Assembly: GCF_037023145.1 (NCBI RefSeq)
Contig: NZ_CP146092.1
Coordinates: 806,001 to 870,000, forward strand
Direction of reading: 5' to 3'
Source: Ralstonia sp. RRA
Lineage (GTDB): Bacteria > Pseudomonadota > Gammaproteobacteria > Burkholderiales > Burkholderiaceae
DNA length: 64,000 nucleotides
The position numbers and the translations under genes were made by a program. Shown piece by piece: positions 61,190 to 64,000 of this stretch; within the stretch, counting starts at the first letter, position 1, and every line of letters starts with the position of its first letter. Below the pieces are notes generated by a model. The model worked only from the letters and a program-made list of their open reading frames with translations. It was not told where the DNA came from and searched no databases.

Positions 61190-61864
61190 TTATCCGTAGG
61201 TCTGGAAATCGTGCCGCTCGGCATGGTCCAGGTGCGGGATGCCGTTGAAGGTGGCAAGCTGGAATGCGTCGGCGTTGAAGAAGTACTGCGAGATGCTGCA
61301 GTTGCGTACCTGCAGGTTCAGCGCGATGGCGCTGGGTGCCGGTGCCGCCAGTACCTGCTGTGCGGTGACGGCAATCGGGCCACCGGAGCTGACTGCCAGC
61401 ACACGTTGCCCGCCACCGCGTTGGATGGCGGCGCGTGCATCGGCCACACGCTGCTGGAACTGGGCCCAGGTCTCGGGAACGGGCCCGCGAATCTTGTCTT
61501 CGGCCCACAGTTGCAACACGTGCTTGAGCGCGCGGTAATGATCGCGCATCGACCCCGTGGCCATGCGCGTCAACTCGGGGTGGTCGTCGCCAAGCGCGGC
61601 GAACAGTCCCTGGAAGTCGTATTCGTTCAGGCCGGCGTGCTGTTCGCACTGGGCGTCCGGGCGGCCCATGCCGCGCAGGATGGCTTCGACGGTCTGCTCG
61701 TGCCGCCGCAGCGTGCCGCAGATCACCCGATCAAAGGAGAGGTTCCGCTGCGCGAAGTACTCGCCCAGCCAGACGCTTTGCTGCACGCCGCGTTCGGAGA
61801 GCTGGTCGTAGTTCGCCGCGCCAAACGATGCCTGTCCATGCCGTACGAGATAAAGCTCCGCCAT
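61190..61864 (-). CDS. Histidine phosphatase family protein
   Basis: A 224-residue phosphoglycerate-mutase-like phosphatase. VRHGQASFG (Arg8, His9) supplies the phospho-histidine motif; a later Glu and the LAVSSGGPIA segment complete the fold, though the second catalytic His of LVVSHG is replaced by Ser (VSSG) in this subgroup. It lies 19 bases before the phosphotransferase gene. The substrate is not known; a phospho-intermediate made by the neighbouring kinase-like protein is a tempting but unproven idea. Confidence 0.85.
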   Translation of the reverse strand: MAELYLVRHGQASFGAANYDQLSERGVQQSVWLGEYFAQRNLSFDRVICGTLRRHEQTVEAILRGMGRPDAQCEQHAGLNEYDFQGLFAALGDDHPELTRMATGSMRDHYRALKHVLQLWAEDKIRGPVPETWAQFQQRVADARAAIQRGGGQRVLAVSSGGPIAVTAQQVLAAPAPSAIALNLQVRNCSISQYFFNADAFQLATFNGIPHLDHAERHDFQTYG

Positions 61865-62015
61865 CGTCTGCTCGCTAAGTTGGGGGAGCCAGCTTAGCGG
61901 CAGGACATCTATTTTTGAAATTTATTGTTTTGATGGCTGGTCATTCTTCCCATGAATGACTTGCGGCCTCGCTGGGGCCGCGCTTTGGTGGCTGCATTGA
62001 ACCACCAAGGGTGTT

Positions 62016-62210
62016 TCAGGCGCTCTGCGCTTCACGCAGCGTTGGGTAGTCCGTGTAGCCCTGCGCCGTGCCGCCAAAGAAGCCGTTGCGGTTCGCTTCG
62101 TTCATCGGCGCATCGGTTTGCAGGCGGGTCACGAAGTCCGGGTTTGCCGGCACCATCTGGCTGTACGCTTCCAGGTCTGCCACGCTGGATGCGACATCGC
62201 TGTCGATCCG
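62016..62210 (-). pseudogene. C-terminal fragment of an Old Yellow Enzyme (N-ethylmaleimide reductase-like)
   Basis: The minus strand reads VADLEAYSQMVPANPDFVTR and on through APMNEANRNGFFGGTAQGYTDYP to a stop at 62016. This is the C-terminal end of NemA-type alkene reductases (xANPDLVxR, APxNExxxxxFYGGxxxGYTDYP). Only about 60 codons remain and no start or FMN-binding region exists, so it is a pseudogene remnant between the histidine phosphatase and racemase genes. Confidence 0.8.
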
Positions 62211-62240
62211 GTCACGGCAGGCTGGCAGAACCGGGGGCGC

Positions 62241-62978
62241 TTACGCCAGCATGGCCGCCAACGCCGGCGGTAGACCACGGTTCGGTTTGTGTGGCTGGCG
62301 CGAAAAGCTGCCTTCGGCGGCACCCTTCGGGGCGAGTGCAACCAGGCTCTCACAATGGCGGATGGCGCTGGACACCCCATCGACGACCGGCACCGGAATG
62401 CGGTCCTTGAGCGTGCGGGCCAGCCCCGCGAGCGGCGCGCCGGCCACGATGATGACGTCGGCGCCATCCTCCCGCACGGCCTGCAGGCTCATTTCTTCCA
62501 GACGCGCGGCGTGGTCTTCCTGCACGCTGCCGATATCGCGCAGCGGCTGCTGCAACGAGCGCACGCTCGCCAGTCGCGACGACAGTCCATTGGCCGCCAC
62601 GCACTCGCGGTACCACGCTTGAATGCGGTTCGAGATCGCGATGATGGAAAAGCGCTGGCCCAGCAGGCAGGCGCTGGCCAGCGCCGCCTCCGTCATGCCG
62701 ACCACCGGCACATTGCACAGCTCCTTGATGCCGGCCAGGCCCGGATCACCGAACGCGGCCACAACCACGCCGTCGAACTGGCCCTGATGCTCAGCGACCA
62801 CGCATGCCGTGGCGTAGCCGCCCACCAGCGCCTCGAAGCGCGTTTCGATATAGGCCACGCCAAACGGCGCCGTTGCCATGGTGAGCGTGGTGCCGGGGGA
62901 CACGGAGCGCTGGGCCTCCGCGTGGATCAGATCCGTCACGCTCTCGGAGATGTTGGGATTGACGACCAGAATACGCAT
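62241..62978 (-). CDS. Asp/Glu/hydantoin racemase family protein
   Basis: A 245-residue racemase. ILVVNPNISESVTDLI near the start, AAFGDPGL (about 74-81) and GMTEAALASACLLG with the second half-site match the hydantoin/allantoin racemase family. These normally use two Cys, but here the first is replaced (AAFGDPG) and the second sits in the later segment, so catalysis needs checking. It lies 16 bases after the hydantoinase gene. A role in inverting 5-substituted hydantoins or allantoin is the best guess. Confidence 0.82.
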   Translation of the reverse strand: MRILVVNPNISESVTDLIHAEAQRSVSPGTTLTMATAPFGVAYIETRFEALVGGYATACVVAEHQGQFDGVVVAAFGDPGLAGIKELCNVPVVGMTEAALASACLLGQRFSIIAISNRIQAWYRECVAANGLSSRLASVRSLQQPLRDIGSVQEDHAARLEEMSLQAVREDGADVIIVAGAPLAGLARTLKDRIPVPVVDGVSSAIRHCESLVALAPKGAAEGSFSRQPHKPNRGLPPALAAMLA

Positions 62979-62994
62979 GATGAAACCCTAAAGA

Positions 62995-64000
62995 TCAAAC
63001 GAGAGACGGCGCGCCCGCCGGCAGGAACTGACCGCGCCCCGGTGCCGGTTCGAGGTACTTACCGTTTTCGACCAGTTGTTCGCCGCGCGAGAAGCAATGC
63101 ACCGGCCAGCCGGTCACTTCAATGCCTTCGTACGGCGTGTAGTCCACCGCGTGATGCAGCGCATCGTTGGTGATGCGCACGCGGCGCTCCGGGTCCCACA
63201 GCGCGATGTCGGCATCGGCACCTACGGCAATCGTGCCTTTGCGCGGGTACAGGCCGTACAGGCGCGCCGGGCGATACGAGGTCAATTCCACAAACTGGTG
63301 CAGCGACAGCTTGCCGCGCGCAATGCCGTCGAACAGCAGCGGCAGGCGCGTTTCGATGCCGGGCACGCCGTTGGGGATGTGGTCGAACGGTTGCGCCTGC
63401 CCGCCGAGCTTCTTGCCTTCCGGATCGTCGTAATTGAACGGTGCGTGGTCGGACGAGAACACGCTGAACACGCCGCCGGCCAGCGCGCGCCACACGGCGG
63501 CCTGGTTTTCGGGATCGCGCGGCGGCGGGCTGCAGACGCACTTGGCGCCTTCGTAGCCGTCGTCGCCTGGCAGGCCCATGTCTTCTGCCGTCAGGTAGAG
63601 GTATTGCGGACAGGTCTCGGCCAGGATCTGCAGGCCGCGGCTCTGCGCCCAGCGGATCTGCTCGATGGCTTCCTTGCCCGACACGTGCACGATCAGGATC
63701 GGCACATCCACCAGCTCGGCAAACGTGATGGCGCGGTGCGTGGCTTCACGCTCCACCGCAGCGGGGCGCGACAGGCCGTGGAAGCGCGGCGAGATGCGGC
63801 CTTCGCCCACCAGCTTCTCTGTCAGCCACGAAATGCAGTCGGCGTTCTCGGCATGCACCATCACCAGCGCGTTGTTCTGCTTGGCGACATCCAGCACGTC
63901 CAGCATTTCGCGATCCGACAGCTTCAGGTCGTCGTAGGTCATGTAGACCTTGAACGAGGTGTAGCCCTTGCGGATCAGCTCCGGCAGTTCATGCTTCAGC
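62995..64000 (-). CDS. Dihydropyrimidinase/D-hydantoinase, 3' part (5' end beyond window)
   Basis: The frame is open to the window end; 335 codons are present. SFKVYMTYDDLKLSD carries the carboxylated-lysine motif typical of hydantoinases (Lys about six residues before the first ATG of the visible part). HAENAD, VHVSGKEA and SSDHAPFNY supply metal-binding His and the catalytic Asp, and NGVPGIETRLPLLF is a family hallmark. The enzyme opens the ring of dihydropyrimidines or hydantoins. Together with the racemase it suggests a hydantoin or pyrimidine catabolic unit. The N-terminal HxH is outside the window. Confidence 0.92.
   Translation of the reverse strand, partial: LKHELPELIRKGYTSFKVYMTYDDLKLSDREMLDVLDVAKQNNALVMVHAENADCISWLTEKLVGEGRISPRFHGLSRPAAVEREATHRAITFAELVDVPILIVHVSGKEAIEQIRWAQSRGLQILAETCPQYLYLTAEDMGLPGDDGYEGAKCVCSPPPRDPENQAAVWRALAGGVFSVFSSDHAPFNYDDPEGKKLGGQAQPFDHIPNGVPGIETRLPLLFDGIARGKLSLHQFVELTSYRPARLYGLYPRKGTIAVGADADIALWDPERRVRITNDALHHAVDYTPYEGIEVTGWPVHCFSRGEQLVENGKYLEPAPGRGQFLPAGAPSLV

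Noticed and set aside
62129..62467. 112-codon minus-strand frame between the racemase gene and the alkene reductase fragment
   Set aside because: It runs out of frame through both features; the in-frame reading of the NemA-like tail is much more convincing.

Overview
The window is a GC-rich chromosomal segment (roughly 62-65% G+C by eye) from a betaproteobacterium of the Burkholderiaceae, most likely a Ralstonia. That placement is inferred from gene content: an mprF-acvB pair, many LysR/IclR/MFS catabolic clusters, a DUF6402-type gene pair and tight ATGA/TGATG gene overlaps. I see no rRNA, tRNA or CRISPR array. About 60 protein genes are supported; most are metabolic, transport or regulatory genes of an accessory, catabolically versatile region.

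Layout. 1-1400: end of an enoyl-CoA hydratase gene and a 3-hydroxyisobutyryl-CoA hydrolase gene (valine/acyl-CoA catabolism). 1768-3537: phospholipase-D-fold protein. 3562-6154: acyl-CoA synthetase divergent from a LysR regulator, with a candidate operator between them. 6389-11069: three-gene operon for a Tat-exported molybdenum hydroxylase (large subunit, [2Fe-2S] subunit, triheme cytochrome c lipoprotein), closed by a terminator. 11356-20198: IclR regulator divergent from a catabolic cluster (RraA-like aldolase, D-2-hydroxyacid dehydrogenase, SMP-30 lactonase, two MFS carriers, Tat-exported amidohydrolase, orphan ABC binding protein); two matching palindromes lie at equal distances from the two divergent start codons. 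20270-26021: SIMPL protein, MetY sulfhydrylase, amino-acid permease, diguanylate cyclase and a small acidic protein. 26376-30826: mprF-acvB envelope-lipid operon.

30.8-36.1 kb is a plasticity zone: a small unknown gene, an IS5-type transposase remnant, an AT-rich DUF6402-like gene with a partner membrane protein (possibly linked to type VI secretion), an AraC/NmrA pair, then an AT-rich orphan gene and a 40-codon ORF. 36.2-50.1 kb returns to ordinary DNA: glycine/cysteine-rich membrane protein, SulP transporter, LysR/SDR/hydrolase group, a DauR/YheO-type regulator with a hydroxyaspartate ammonia-lyase-like enzyme and RidA, a PilZ protein, a LysR/PACE efflux pair, a LuxR-type regulator, and small proteins (DUF1059, DUF488, a secreted unknown).

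50.1-59.3 kb looks like an aromatic-acid module. A minus-strand GntR-ATPase-permease-binding protein ABC set, interrupted by a repeat element, faces a plus-strand Rieske oxygenase-SDR-reductase-MFS operon controlled by an IclR regulator and a good sigma70 promoter. 59.3-64.0 kb, minus strand, holds an SDR, an APH-type phosphotransferase, a histidine phosphatase, a fragment of an Old Yellow Enzyme gene, an Asp/Glu/hydantoin racemase and a hydantoinase/dihydropyrimidinase that runs off the window. The strongest leads are the symmetric IclR operator pair with its uncharacterised pathway, the DUF6402 pair in the AT-rich islet, the tandem operators over the DauR-like start codon, and the AcvB protein with one intact and one serine-less hydrolase-like half.
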